A DNA stretch of 64,000 nt from positions 1,386,001 to 1,450,000 of the forward strand of contig NC_011898.1 of assembly GCF_000022065.1 (NCBI RefSeq). Direction: 5' to 3'. The number at the start of each line of letters is the position of its first letter. The first letter of the stretch is position 1. The DNA comes from Ruminiclostridium cellulolyticum H10 (GTDB taxonomy: Bacteria > Bacillota > Clostridia > Acetivibrionales > DSM-1351). A program made the position numbers and the translations under genes. Below, one piece after another: positions 8,659-18,444 of the stretch. Below the pieces are notes generated by a model. That model made no database searches and was not told the origin of the DNA. It saw nothing but the letters and a program-made list of their open reading frames with translations.

Positions 8659-9561
8659 ATGCAAACTACCCAATCATTAGCAGAATACAGAAAAAGGAGT
8701 ACGTTCACAGCAACCACAATATTCCTTCTACCGGTATTCTTTTTTATACTTATTTTTATTGTTTATCCTATAATAGATTCTTTTTGGCTGAGTCTGCATG
8801 AATGGAACGGTATCAGTTCCGGAAAAGCTTTCTTGGGCCTGGAAAACTGGAAGACACTTATGGGAGATAAAGTCTTTTTCAAAGCATTTGTAAACAATAT
8901 GATTATAGTGGTATTGTCCATTGCAATCCAGCTCCCTATAGCAATGGCTATTGCCTTTATGCTTGATACAGGAGGAAAGAAACTTAATTTCCTCAAAATG
9001 ATATATTTTCTTCCAATGCTAATGTCATCAGTAGCAGTTGGTTTCTTGTTTAAATATACGTATGACCCGCAGTTCGGTCTAATTAGTGCAGTTGACACCA
9101 TTTTAGGTGGACAGGGAATGGTTGATGTGCTGGGAGATCCGAATAGAGCAATTTTTGGTGTAATAGCAGTTATATGCTGGCAGTTTATACCTTTTTACAT
9201 GGTTTACTTTCTGGCGGCACTAAGTTCGCTGCCGGTTGAGATATATGAAGCATCAGTTATTGATGGTGCATCCTATGGACAATATTTTTGGAGGGTTGCT
9301 TTACCATCCATGAAGGGAACAATTAAGAGTGCTGCTGTTCTCTCACTTGTAGGTTCTCTCAAGTATTTTGATTTAATTTATGTTATGACTCAGGGTGGTC
9401 CTGACGGTGCCACAGAGCTCATGGCGACGTACATGTATAAGAATGCTTTTACCATAGGTAAAATGGGATACGGTGCTACCGTGGCATCCGGAATGTTTAT
9501 AATAATTACCGTTATTTCCTTAGTTACACTTAAAGTCATAAACGGAAAACAGGAGGCCTGA
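8659..9561 (+). CDS. ABC sugar transporter permease, MalF/UgpA type
   Basis: Inner-membrane permease of the carbohydrate uptake-1 family, 300 residues with six predicted transmembrane segments (first at about 20-42, FLLPVFFFILIFIVYP). The EAA loop for ATPase docking is seen in LPVEIYEASVIDGASYGQYFWRVALPSM. The start ATG follows AGGAAGGGG. It overlaps the next permease at the stop/start (TGATG). The partner SBP is at 7138. Substrate is likely a plant cell-wall oligosaccharide, inferred from the GH3 gene and the sensor system downstream. Confidence 0.93.
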   Translation: MQTTQSLAEYRKRSTFTATTIFLLPVFFFILIFIVYPIIDSFWLSLHEWNGISSGKAFLGLENWKTLMGDKVFFKAFVNNMIIVVLSIAIQLPIAMAIAFMLDTGGKKLNFLKMIYFLPMLMSSVAVGFLFKYTYDPQFGLISAVDTILGGQGMVDVLGDPNRAIFGVIAVICWQFIPFYMVYFLAALSSLPVEIYEASVIDGASYGQYFWRVALPSMKGTIKSAAVLSLVGSLKYFDLIYVMTQGGPDGATELMATYMYKNAFTIGKMGYGATVASGMFIIITVISLVTLKVINGKQEA

Positions 9562-10397
9562 TGTATATGAAGAAGAAATTTAAAGTCGGAAAAATATTCG
9601 TTGCCCTATTGGCATTGATATGGCTTGTAATTGCAGGTGCTCCTTTCTACTTTATGGTTGCGTCAGCCTTCAAGGAGCAGTTTGAGATATTCACTGCCGG
9701 AGTGTTCTCAATACCAAAAGGTCTGTATATGCAAAACTTTAAAGAGGTTCTAGAGGGTGATTTCTATGTATACCTTTTTAATAGTTTGTTTGTAGTCGGA
9801 GTTTCATTGGCGTTGATATTGGTAACATCACTGTGTGCTTCATATCCTTTTTCGAGATTCAAATTTAAATTAAATAAGCCTTTGTTTGGCTTAATAGTTG
9901 CTGCAATGGCTGTACCTATACATGTAACACTTATACCTGTATTCCAGCTTACACAAAAATTGAACCTGTATGATACAATATTTGCACTCATAGGCCCGTA
10001 CACTGCTTTTAATCTGCCTATATCAGTTTTCATTCTTACAGGATTTATGGCACAAATTCCAAAAGAACTGGAAGAATCGGCTGAAATTGACGGATGCGGT
10101 AAGTACCGTACATTCTTCAATATAATAGCACCTCTTTCAAAGCCAGGGCTTGCTACTCTTGCAATATACAACAGTGTAAATATGTGGAATGAGTTCAGCT
10201 TTGCACTTGTACTTACACAGTCACAAAAAAGCCGTACACTTCCGCTTTCAATCTGGGAATTCCAGGGACAGTATAATGCTAATATACCTATGATTATGGC
10301 TGTTCTAACCCTATGTGCATTGCCTATGATTGTTGCTTTTGCAATTGGTCAGGATAAACTTATAAAAGGAATGATGGCTGGTGCCGTTAAAGGATAG
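9561..10397 (+). CDS. ABC sugar transporter permease, MalG/UgpE type
   Basis: Second membrane subunit, 278 residues, with six predicted transmembrane segments and the EAA motif in IPKELEESAEIDGCGKYRTFFNIIAPLSKPGL. ATG 9561 overlaps the previous stop; a second in-frame ATG at 9567 (MKKKFK) has the better spacing from GGAGG at 9552. It forms the heterodimeric channel with the 8659 product. A cognate ATPase is absent from the locus, which is usual for this subfamily in Firmicutes. Confidence 0.93.
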   Translation: MYMKKKFKVGKIFVALLALIWLVIAGAPFYFMVASAFKEQFEIFTAGVFSIPKGLYMQNFKEVLEGDFYVYLFNSLFVVGVSLALILVTSLCASYPFSRFKFKLNKPLFGLIVAAMAVPIHVTLIPVFQLTQKLNLYDTIFALIGPYTAFNLPISVFILTGFMAQIPKELEESAEIDGCGKYRTFFNIIAPLSKPGLATLAIYNSVNMWNEFSFALVLTQSQKSRTLPLSIWEFQGQYNANIPMIMAVLTLCALPMIVAFAIGQDKLIKGMMAGAVKG

Positions 10398-10431
10398 AAT
10401 CAATAAAAAGCAAGGGAAATGCCGAAGGTTT

Positions 10432-10464
10432 ATTACAGACATAAGTCTTGTAATAGTGTATAAT
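10432..10464 (+). promoter_or_regulatory. Possible promoter with dyad before the sensor SBP
   Basis: An imperfect dyad ATTACAGAC/GTCTTGTAAT (10432-10440 / 10445-10454) lies just upstream of TATAAT (10459-10464). It may mark a separate promoter for the sensor genes, with the dyad as operator. No good -35 box is seen. Confidence 0.35.
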
Positions 10465-10495
10465 AAGGGTATACATTTCACTAAAGAGGTATAAT

Positions 10496-11791
10496 ATGAA
10501 AAAAATATTCAAAGCCCTTATTATACTGATGGTAGTAGTTATTTCCGGGTGCTTTTATGACGGAGATAACGTGCTGGTAAAATCAAACCCGCCAAAAAAG
10601 CAATTAACTTTGTATACTATACAGGGTGATTCATCTGTAAACCAAGTGATTGCCGATTCTGTATACAGATTTGAAAAGGACAATAAAAGCTTTAAAGTTA
10701 TAAACGAGCTTATTCCCAATGACTTATACAAGAACCGACTATCAGTCTGTGTAGCAACGAATCAGATGCCTGATGTTTTCCCTACCTGGTCTGGAGGGAT
10801 TTTGAAACAGTATATAAGTATTGGTGGGGTAGTTAATCTTGATAAATATATGAAAAATGACAATTACAGTTCACGGTTTAATGACAAGGCGTTAAATATG
10901 GTTACAGATGAGAATGGAATATGGGGTGTCCCTGTGGAAAATATGTCAATTGCTCTAGTATTCTATAACAAAGACATTTTTAATGCCTTGAAGTTATCCG
11001 AACCAAAGACTTTTGATGAACTCAAGAATATTATAGTTAAGTTAAAACAAAGGAATTATATTCCGTTTGCTCTTGCAAACAGGACGGCTTGGACCGGGTC
11101 GATGTTTTATATGTATTTTGTAGATCGCGTGGGGGGGCCATCTGTTTTTGATAATGCTGCAAACAGGAAGAATAACGGTTCTTTTGATGACGATGTATTT
11201 GTGCAGGCTGGTAAAATGGTACATGAGCTCGTAAATATGGGTGCTTTCCCGAAGGGCTTCAACTGGATGGATGAGGATGCCGGGGACTCCAGAAACCTTT
11301 TATATAATAATTCGGCAGGTATGCTATTGGCTGGTAGTTGGTTTGTTAGTAATGTCATGTACGAGAAACCTGATTTCGCAGAAAAGATAGGTGTGTTTCC
11401 ATTTCCTTCAATTTCAGGGGGAAAGGGTGATCCCCGTAATACTATTGGAACACTTGGGGACAACTTTTACTCCGTTGCAAGTTCATGCGGGTACCCTGAC
11501 AAAGCATTCGAACTTATAAAATACTTAATTGATGATACTGCTGAAAAGAAGCGTATTGATGCGGGAAAAATACCGCCTGTAAAGGATCCCGACGTAGAGA
11601 ATCCTTTGATTAAAGAAATATTGGGTTATATAAATCAGTCTCCCAATGTTCAATTCTGGTATGACCAATACCTTCCTCCAAAACTGTCGGAAGCCCATTT
11701 AATGCTTTCACGGAGTATATTTGGAGGTGAAGACCCAAAAAAAGCTGCCGAGGAGATGGAAAAGATTACCAAACAATACTATAATCAATGA
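10496..11791 (+). CDS. Sugar-binding lipoprotein, probable sensor component (CuaD/XuaD-like)
   Basis: 431-residue SBP family 1 lipoprotein with lipobox VISGC (Cys19). It is plainly a paralogue of the 7138 product: VPVENMSIALVFYNKDIF, ALANRTAWTGSMFYMYFVDRVGG, WYDQYLPPKLSEAH. It has no Ser-rich linker and its own permeases are absent. It overlaps or abuts the histidine kinase gene, 3-11 nt away, so the likely role is ligand presentation to the kinase outside the cell, as described for the three-component Cua and Xua systems of R. cellulolyticum. A second feeder for the same permeases is the main alternative. The sensor role is inferred from context. Confidence 0.8.
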   Translation: MKKIFKALIILMVVVISGCFYDGDNVLVKSNPPKKQLTLYTIQGDSSVNQVIADSVYRFEKDNKSFKVINELIPNDLYKNRLSVCVATNQMPDVFPTWSGGILKQYISIGGVVNLDKYMKNDNYSSRFNDKALNMVTDENGIWGVPVENMSIALVFYNKDIFNALKLSEPKTFDELKNIIVKLKQRNYIPFALANRTAWTGSMFYMYFVDRVGGPSVFDNAANRKNNGSFDDDVFVQAGKMVHELVNMGAFPKGFNWMDEDAGDSRNLLYNNSAGMLLAGSWFVSNVMYEKPDFAEKIGVFPFPSISGGKGDPRNTIGTLGDNFYSVASSCGYPDKAFELIKYLIDDTAEKKRIDAGKIPPVKDPDVENPLIKEILGYINQSPNVQFWYDQYLPPKLSEAHLMLSRSIFGGEDPKKAAEEMEKITKQYYNQ

Positions 11792-11802
11792 CAGGTGAGG
11801 AT

Positions 11803-13581
11803 ATGAAAAACTGGTTATTACAGTCTGTAAAAAAAACAATAAGAAATTTGACATTTAGGTCAAAAATCACATATTTTCTTGTAATAACGATATGTATCAC
11901 AGTTTTGATTGTAGTGGCATGCTCATATAATATTACAAGCCGATCAATTAAAGAGCAGGCAAAAAATATGACAATGCAGCAGCTTGAACAGAACACACTG
12001 AATCTGGAGGACTATCTAAAAAATATTGAGAGTACTCCGGATAATATAGTAAATGACAAAAGTCTTCAGGAATATCTTTCAAACCCTGATAAAGACAATC
12101 TGGAGTTTACAGCCAAGGTTGACGATGTATACAAATTAATGTCAAACATCCTTGGATCTAAAAGGAACATATTATATGTATATGTCTATAAGCTATTAAA
12201 TGGCAAGGAACTGTATCTGGGGCCCACAAAAGCCGGAAATAAATCGGACTTTTCAACAGGTCTGCAATATATTTCCAAAAACGATATAACGGGTAGTCCT
12301 ATGAGAACAAGCTTTAGAAAGGACCCTGTAATAAACAAGGAATATACTCTTTCCATTTATCAGCCTATATTTGATGTTTATAGAATAAGACGACCAATAG
12401 GAATTCTGGGCATATCCGTTTCAGAGGATGTTGTAGCCAGATTTTATTCGCATATAAACACAAATCTTCCTCTTGAAACCTTTATCATGGATGGAAACGG
12501 TATTATAATATCACATATTGATAAAAGCAGGATTTATTCCGATGCGGGACTTAAAAATATGGTCCACAAACAGGACGGTGCCAAGGAGATTAATGGAAAG
12601 CTTGTTGTTTGTAAATATGTAAAGGATTGGGATTGGTATGTAATCGGAACACTGCCCATCGACTATCTTCTTAGAGACAACAACGTGATGCTGCTGGCAA
12701 TATTAATTATAGTCGTAATAACTTTGATTGTTGGTATTTTTATTTCCTATGGATTCAGCAAGCATTTATTCAAACCCTTTGATGAGCTTATTTATAGGAT
12801 GTCCATGGTTTCAACGGGGGATATGGAAACGAGAATAAGTTTTCCAACGTACGGACCAGATTTTCAGCAGGTTTCACAGGGCTTTAATATAATGGTCGAG
12901 CATATAGACGAATTGATGAAAAAAATATATGAGGAGCAGAGGCAGCTCAAGGAAATTGAATTTAAAGCTCTTCAGTCACAGATTAATCCTCATTTTCTTT
13001 ACAATACCCTAGAGTCTATTCATTGGCAGGCCCTACTTTACGGACACCATGATATTTCTACTATGGTGAAGGCTTTAGCAGGCTTTTACAGAATAAGCCT
13101 TAGTAAGGGAGAGGATATTATTCCTTTGAAAAACGAATCAGAGCATGTTGAAAATTATATGACCATACAGGAAATAAGATATAAGGATAAAATGGAAAGT
13201 TATATTGATATTCCTGAAGAATTCTATGATGTAAAAATCCCAAAGATGATTTTGCAGCCGTTGGTTGAAAATGCTATATATCATGGATTAAGGGGAAGGA
13301 AAGCAAAAGGTTTTATTAAAATAACAGCAGAAAGAGACGGGGACGACATCATTGTTAAGACCATTGATAATGGTACCGGGATGACAGTAGATCAAATTTG
13401 CAAATTAAACCAGACGCTAGAGGATAATGATCCAAGTGTGGGTTATGGTGTCAGGAATGTACACAGAAGGATAAAACTATTTCTTGGTAGTCCTTACGGA
13501 CTATATTACGAAAGTAATGAGTATGGTGGTGTAACCGTTAACGTCAGACTTCGCAGTGAAATACATAAGAACGGTGGGTGA
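11803..13581 (+). CDS. Sensor histidine kinase, YesM/LytS type
   Basis: Membrane kinase of 592 residues. A transmembrane segment at about 23-45 is followed by a large extracytoplasmic dCache-like domain (about 46-290), a second transmembrane segment (LLAILIIVVITLIVGIFIS), HAMP, then the His_kinase domain with QINPHFLYNTLESIHW (phospho-acceptor about His397) and a HATPase with LQPLVENAIYHG and NGTGM. The ATG at 11803 is preferred because GGTGAGG sits just upstream; the ATG at 11788 overlaps the SBP stop. The last 4 nt overlap the regulator gene. It probably reads the sugar-loaded lipoprotein encoded upstream. Confidence 0.92.
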   Translation: MKNWLLQSVKKTIRNLTFRSKITYFLVITICITVLIVVACSYNITSRSIKEQAKNMTMQQLEQNTLNLEDYLKNIESTPDNIVNDKSLQEYLSNPDKDNLEFTAKVDDVYKLMSNILGSKRNILYVYVYKLLNGKELYLGPTKAGNKSDFSTGLQYISKNDITGSPMRTSFRKDPVINKEYTLSIYQPIFDVYRIRRPIGILGISVSEDVVARFYSHINTNLPLETFIMDGNGIIISHIDKSRIYSDAGLKNMVHKQDGAKEINGKLVVCKYVKDWDWYVIGTLPIDYLLRDNNVMLLAILIIVVITLIVGIFISYGFSKHLFKPFDELIYRMSMVSTGDMETRISFPTYGPDFQQVSQGFNIMVEHIDELMKKIYEEQRQLKEIEFKALQSQINPHFLYNTLESIHWQALLYGHHDISTMVKALAGFYRISLSKGEDIIPLKNESEHVENYMTIQEIRYKDKMESYIDIPEEFYDVKIPKMILQPLVENAIYHGLRGRKAKGFIKITAERDGDDIIVKTIDNGTGMTVDQICKLNQTLEDNDPSVGYGVRNVHRRIKLFLGSPYGLYYESNEYGGVTVNVRLRSEIHKNGG

Positions 13582-15146
13582 GGAATTTGTACAAAGTGTT
13601 GATTGTAGATGACGAAAGCATAATTCGCAATGGTCTTTACAATATGATACCATGGTCAGATTTAGGAGTAAGCGGTGTTCTGACAGCATCGTGTGCAAAG
13701 GAAGCCCTGAAAATAGCCCAGAATACCGAGCTGGATATAATGCTTACGGATATTTGTATGCCTGAAATGGACGGGCTTGAAATGACCAAAATTATGCTTG
13801 AGATTATACCTGATTTGAAAGTAATAGTGCTGACAGGCTATGATGACTTCAAATATGCTCAGAAAAGCTGTTCACTTGGGGTTAAAGACTTTATACTTAA
13901 GCCTGTTGATGAAGGAAGCCTGATTAAATGTATAAAATTGCAAATAGACCATATTCAATCGGAACTACAAACCGAAGTTGAAAACAATATTATGAGCCGT
14001 AAACGTATGCTTGAAAACCAGAGGGAGTTTGAAAAGTCGCTGATGAAGCTCACTGAAAAATCACTTGATCAGCCGGATGTTATAGAAGTACCGCAGTGTA
14101 TAAAGTTTGCCGATGACTGTGAATATCAGGTTGCAGTATTGACTCCTGAAATATCTGAAAACAGTATTTGGAATCAGCACAGGAACTTGCTTATAATGTC
14201 TATAAAGAGCTTTTTTATTGATTTAGTGGATGCACAGAATTCAGGCTGGACTTTTCAGAATTCTGACGGTGATATAGTCGTTATTTTTTATGTAGATAAG
14301 AAATCGGAAAATGCTGAAGAGCAAATTTCAAAATTGCAGGAAATTATTGATGTGGAATTTGACGTAGAAATGCGGATGGGAATAGGTCCCGTTGTTCAAA
14401 ATATGTCTAGGATAAAAAATTCATATGAAATTGCAAGAAAAAAATTCGGTGTAAAAAAGCCACCTCATGACACCGACAATAATAAGCATGTGGATGATTA
14501 TTTAAATAAAAAGGATAAGCTTTTAATTCTGAAAGAAAAGATACTTGCCAGCTTCCATGATACTGAAGCTGCAAAGGAATATCTGAAGAAATACATAAAC
14601 GAGGTTAAAACGTCCGGAGTTTCAAAATCCGTAGCCGAACAAAAGTTTTACGATCTTGCATCGGCTTTCTATTGGGAATATCTTAAAACCACAGGAAATT
14701 CTGCGGACGGTAGACTGGAAACACTGATTTCAACTCTTCAAACCAACGATTTAGAGAATTGCTGTGTATTTACCGAAATGTTTATTGTAAAACTCATGTA
14801 TACCAACAAGAAGCAAATGCATGAGATAATTGAAGCGGCGACTGTATTTATCAATAAAAGACTTACGGAAGATCTGACAGTTTTTACTTTGGCAGAACAG
14901 TTTCATGTTGCAAGAAATTATTTTTCCAGACTTTTTAAAAAGGAGATGGGAGAGGGCTGCAACGAATATATAACCCGTAAACGTATCGAAAAAGCAAAGC
15001 ATCTTCTCACTGTGTCAAGGCTTAAAACATATGAAGTTGCAGAACAAGTAGGGTACAATGATACAAATTATTTTTCACTGGCATTTAAAAAGAATACAGG
15101 CATGTCTCCCACAGAATTCAGGGACAGACAGAACAACCCGGAGTAA
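13578..15146 (+). CDS. Response regulator with AraC-type DNA-binding domain, YesN type
   Basis: Cytoplasmic transcription activator of 522 residues. The N-terminal receiver domain has VDDE, phospho-acceptor Asp in MLTDICMPEMDG and Lys in FILKPVDE. A long middle region (about 140-415) follows, then two AraC-type helix-turn-helix motifs (LTVFTLAEQFHVARNYFSRLFKKEMG and TYEVAEQVGYNDTNYFSLAFKKNTGMSPTEFR). GTG 13578 overlaps the kinase stop; an in-frame TTG at 13587 (YKVLIVDDE, with GGTGAGG upstream) may be the true start because families begin there. It probably activates the upstream transporter genes and the GH3 gene. Confidence 0.92.
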   Translation: MRNLYKVLIVDDESIIRNGLYNMIPWSDLGVSGVLTASCAKEALKIAQNTELDIMLTDICMPEMDGLEMTKIMLEIIPDLKVIVLTGYDDFKYAQKSCSLGVKDFILKPVDEGSLIKCIKLQIDHIQSELQTEVENNIMSRKRMLENQREFEKSLMKLTEKSLDQPDVIEVPQCIKFADDCEYQVAVLTPEISENSIWNQHRNLLIMSIKSFFIDLVDAQNSGWTFQNSDGDIVVIFYVDKKSENAEEQISKLQEIIDVEFDVEMRMGIGPVVQNMSRIKNSYEIARKKFGVKKPPHDTDNNKHVDDYLNKKDKLLILKEKILASFHDTEAAKEYLKKYINEVKTSGVSKSVAEQKFYDLASAFYWEYLKTTGNSADGRLETLISTLQTNDLENCCVFTEMFIVKLMYTNKKQMHEIIEAATVFINKRLTEDLTVFTLAEQFHVARNYFSRLFKKEMGEGCNEYITRKRIEKAKHLLTVSRLKTYEVAEQVGYNDTNYFSLAFKKNTGMSPTEFRDRQNNPE

Positions 15147-15214
15147 TATTACATAAAGCTAAAAGAATAAACTCTATATTCTCAGTAAATATTATAAAAA
15201 AAGGAGATTAAACT

Positions 15215-17389
15215 ATGGCTGTAAATACTCGAATTTTTCACTGTGATGAGTTCTTCCGTCTTTCCAGGGAAGAAAAAAAGGAGTTTCAAAGTATTATTCA
15301 GAAGGAACTGGAGGAAAACCCCATAAAGCATCTTGATACTGAATGGGGCCGTTTCGAAAACCTGTCTCCGATGTCTGAAGAGGAAATTGACAGGCTTGCA
15401 GAAGAGGTTTTATCTGAAATGACTCTAGAGCAGAAAGTTTATCAGATGTCATGTGATAATGATGCACGGTATGCACCGCTAAACCCCCCAAGATATAACT
15501 TTATTCCATACTATGCAGGCGAAGACCTTGATCTGAATATACCTGCCGTTAAGTTTACAGACGGCCCTACAGGTATTGTTATGAGCTATCATGCTACAGC
15601 TTTTCCGGTATCGATAGCCCGTGGTTCAACATGGGATACGGAGCTTGAGGAGCGTGTGGGTAATGTAATAGGTATAGAAGGCCGCTCAGGAGGTGCAAAC
15701 TTTTTCGCCGGAGTATGTATAAATCTCCTTCGCCATCCTGCATGGGGACGTGCACAGGAAACATATGGTGAAGATACTGTACTTTTAGGTAAAATGGGTG
15801 CCGCTTTAACAAAGGGCGTTCAAAAGCATATGATGGCCTGCGTAAAACACTATGCTGCCAACAGTATGGAAAATGCACGTTTTAAGGTAGACGTTGAAAT
15901 GGATGAAAGAACCCTACGTGAAATATATCTGCCTCATTTTAAGGAATGTGTAGATGCAGGGGCAGCTGCAATTATGAGTGCCTATAACCGTGTAAGAGGA
16001 GAATGGTGCGGTCATCATGATTATCTCCTTAATCAGATTCTAAATGGAGAATGGGGTTTTAAGGGATTTGTAATGTCTGACTTTATCTGGGGTATAAGAG
16101 ATACTGTAGATGCTGCAAATGGCGGACAATGCATGGAAATGTATGCAACACAGTTCTTTGGGAAAAGACTTGTTGACGCAGTAAGAGATGGTAAAGTAGA
16201 TGAAATTAAGATAGATGCAGCAGTAAAGAGGATATTGAGAGAGAAAATAAGATTCTCATTTGTTGGAGACAAGGCACAGTATTCAGAAGAAAAAATGGGC
16301 TGTAAGGAACACGCAGAGCTGGCACGTGAGGTTTCTGAAAAGTCGACAATACTGCTAAAAAATGAAGGGTTACTTCCTCTTGAAAAAGATAAAATCAAAA
16401 AAATCACAGTTGTTGGAAGATTGGCGGTTGAGCCTAATACAGGTGATTTAAAGGGAAGCAGTGCGGTATTCCCTCCTTATGTGATAACACCGCTTCAGGG
16501 AATTTTAAACGAAGCAGGAAGCGGAATTGAAATAAAGTACGCGGACGGAAGAATACCACATCAGGCTCAGGAATTGTCAAAGGATGCAGATGTGGTTGTA
16601 ATTATCGCGGGACTTACATCCCTGGATGAGGGAGAATTTATAACAAACGGCGGAGATGTGGGAGGAGACAGGAAATATCTCGGACTGCATCCAGAGGATG
16701 AGGATCTCATTGAGGCTGTATCAAAGGCGAACAAAAATGTTATTGTTGTTTTACAGGGTGGAAGTACTATAATAGTTGAACCATGGAAGAATCTGGCTAA
16801 AGCGATTCTTATTCAATGGTATCCGGGTATGGAGGGTGGAACAGCTCTTGCAAATATACTTTTCGGAAAAGCAAATCCTTCTGCCAAGCTGCCGATTACA
16901 GTTCCTGCAACACCCCAGCAGCTTCCATACTTCGATATGAATGCTACTTCCATTGCATATGATTACTACCATGGATACTTCCTTGCGGATAAAGAAAAGT
17001 ACCCGGTTTCATATCCTTTCGGATTCGGACTCAGCTATACAAACTATAGCTACAGTAATCCAAAAGTAACAAAGAACGGCGACACAATTACTGTTTCAGT
17101 TGATATTTCCAATACTGGGAAAATAGCCGGAGATGAAGTTGTTCAGTTATATATTGGCTACAAGGGTTCAAAGGTTGAGCGCCATGTAAAGGATCTTAAA
17201 GGCTTCACTAAAATACACCTTGAGCCGGGAGAGAAAAAGACTGCAATAATTGAAATAGATAAAGAAGACTTGGCATACTATTGTCCTGAATCAAAGCAGT
17301 GGGTGGTTGAGGATATAGGGTATGTTGCATTAATAGGTGCATCTTCAGCCTGCAAGGATTTACTTAAAGCTGATTTTGATTTAAAATAA
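15215..17389 (+). CDS. Glycoside hydrolase family 3 (beta-glucosidase or beta-xylosidase), cytoplasmic
   Basis: 724 residues and no signal peptide, so it should act on oligosaccharides after uptake. An N-terminal helical extension (1-60) leads to the GH3 barrel (KFTDGPTG, HYAANSMENAR), with probable nucleophile Asp289 in FVMSDFIWG. The C-terminal alpha/beta sandwich follows (QWYPGMEGG), then the fibronectin-III-like domain (about 620-720, GDEVVQLYIG). The nucleophile motif is SDF rather than the common SDW. The start ATG has AAAAAGGAGA. It is the last gene of the cluster, at the place where the Cua cluster has a GH94 phosphorylase, so the pathway here is hydrolytic. Glucose versus xylose specificity is not decidable from sequence. 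Confidence 0.9.
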   Translation: MAVNTRIFHCDEFFRLSREEKKEFQSIIQKELEENPIKHLDTEWGRFENLSPMSEEEIDRLAEEVLSEMTLEQKVYQMSCDNDARYAPLNPPRYNFIPYYAGEDLDLNIPAVKFTDGPTGIVMSYHATAFPVSIARGSTWDTELEERVGNVIGIEGRSGGANFFAGVCINLLRHPAWGRAQETYGEDTVLLGKMGAALTKGVQKHMMACVKHYAANSMENARFKVDVEMDERTLREIYLPHFKECVDAGAAAIMSAYNRVRGEWCGHHDYLLNQILNGEWGFKGFVMSDFIWGIRDTVDAANGGQCMEMYATQFFGKRLVDAVRDGKVDEIKIDAAVKRILREKIRFSFVGDKAQYSEEKMGCKEHAELAREVSEKSTILLKNEGLLPLEKDKIKKITVVGRLAVEPNTGDLKGSSAVFPPYVITPLQGILNEAGSGIEIKYADGRIPHQAQELSKDADVVVIIAGLTSLDEGEFITNGGDVGGDRKYLGLHPEDEDLIEAVSKANKNVIVVLQGGSTIIVEPWKNLAKAILIQWYPGMEGGTALANILFGKANPSAKLPITVPATPQQLPYFDMNATSIAYDYYHGYFLADKEKYPVSYPFGFGLSYTNYSYSNPKVTKNGDTITVSVDISNTGKIAGDEVVQLYIGYKGSKVERHVKDLKGFTKIHLEPGEKKTAIIEIDKEDLAYYCPESKQWVVEDIGYVALIGASSACKDLLKADFDLK

Positions 17390-17400
17390 ATATATCAGTA

Positions 17401-17440
17401 TATAAAGGCATTACCGATAACAAACGGTAGTGCCTTTATA
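17401..17440. terminator. Terminator closing the sugar cluster
   Basis: TATAAAGGCATTACCG (17401-17416) pairs with CGGTAGTGCCTTTATA (17425-17440), with one G-U pair and an 8-nt loop. Confidence 0.8.
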
Positions 17441-17478
17441 ATTAGCCTAAAAATATCGCTGCAAAGGGAAAAAATAAA

Positions 17479-17982
17479 ATGAAAAACATAAACTTCTTTC
17501 AAACACAAATCGGGAGAATAGGCATTACAGAGGAAGATAACAGAATAACGAATGTTTTTTTTGAAACGGATTACTGTATGGAGACTGTATTGGATGGAAA
17601 AAAATCGCTGCAGCAGTCAGCATTTAATATAAATGAAACATCCCTTTTAATGGAAGCAGGTATGCAGCTTAACGAGTACCTAGAAGGTAAAAGAATAGCA
17701 TTTGATTTACCGCTGGCTCCAAAAGGGACAGATTTTATGAAAAGCGTATGGAACTGTCTGCTCCGAATACCATATGGAAAGACAAGAAGCTACAAAGAGA
17801 TAGCAGAAGCCGCGGGAAACCCAAGAGCATGCCGAGCGGTAGGAATGGCCAATAATAGAAACCCGATTCCAATATTTATACCCTGTCATCGTGTAGTTGG
17901 TGCAAACGGAAGCTTGACGGGATATAGAGGAGGTTTGGAAATAAAGAAAAAGCTTCTGGAAATAGAAAAATCAAAAAATTGA
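17479..17982 (+). CDS. ogt: Methylated-DNA-[protein]-cysteine S-methyltransferase
   Basis: Suicide DNA repair protein that moves the methyl group from O6-methylguanine to its own cysteine. 167 residues. The C-terminal DNA-binding domain shows GTDFMKSVWNCLLRIPYGKTRSYKEIA, the arginine finger region NPRACRAVGMANNRNP and the active site IPCHRVVG (Cys136). The start ATG follows GCAAAGGG weakly. It is a single-gene unit after the terminator at 17401 and is unrelated to the sugar cluster. Confidence 0.95.
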   Translation: MKNINFFQTQIGRIGITEEDNRITNVFFETDYCMETVLDGKKSLQQSAFNINETSLLMEAGMQLNEYLEGKRIAFDLPLAPKGTDFMKSVWNCLLRIPYGKTRSYKEIAEAAGNPRACRAVGMANNRNPIPIFIPCHRVVGANGSLTGYRGGLEIKKKLLEIEKSKN

Positions 17983-18058
17983 ATTTAATCACGTAATCTA
18001 GGTAAACATATTTATTAGGTGAAATTAAAATAATATCAAAAAAGAAGGGATGTTTATA

Positions 18059-18298
18059 ATGGGAAGATTTGAAGGTGCCCAAAAAGTAGGAATAAGGGAT
18101 AAAGACACCAGAGAACTTCTGGCAGTATACCCGTATAAAATTGAGGGGACAGATGACGAAATCGAGGCTAATGTAAGAAACTGGTACTATAAGCAAAGCT
18201 GTATAGCAGAGGAGTTTCTCAGAAAATCCTATGTTGACGAACTTACGGAACATGAATTAAAGTCTCATAAAGATGATGATACAAAAAAAGTATATTAA
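18059..18298 (+). CDS. Small conserved-looking protein of unknown function
   Basis: 79 residues, hydrophilic and charged, no transmembrane segment. It starts MGRFEGAQKVGIRDKD with a central IEGTDDEIEANVRNWYY. I do not recognise the family. ATG 18059 is preferred over 18050 because AGAAGGGA lies 9 nt upstream; 18050 would sit on the ribosome site. A strong terminator follows, so it is a single-gene transcript or the end of ogt readthrough. Confidence 0.65.
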   Translation: MGRFEGAQKVGIRDKDTRELLAVYPYKIEGTDDEIEANVRNWYYKQSCIAEEFLRKSYVDELTEHELKSHKDDDTKKVY

Positions 18299-18301
18299 TT
18301 A

Positions 18302-18338
18302 AAAGGGTAAATCCATTAAAGGTTTGGATTTACCCTTT
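18302..18338. terminator. Terminator, perfect 14-bp stem
   Basis: AAAGGGTAAATCCA (18302-18315) and TGGATTTACCCTTT (18325-18338) with a 9-nt loop, then ATTAATTTCT. Confidence 0.85.
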
Positions 18339-18444
18339 ATTAATTTCTCTTTAGACAAAATAGTGATTTATACGTAAATATATAATAATAGTAATTTGGT
18401 TATAAAATCCCAAATGTTATATATGAAATGTCAAGGGGGAAGTT

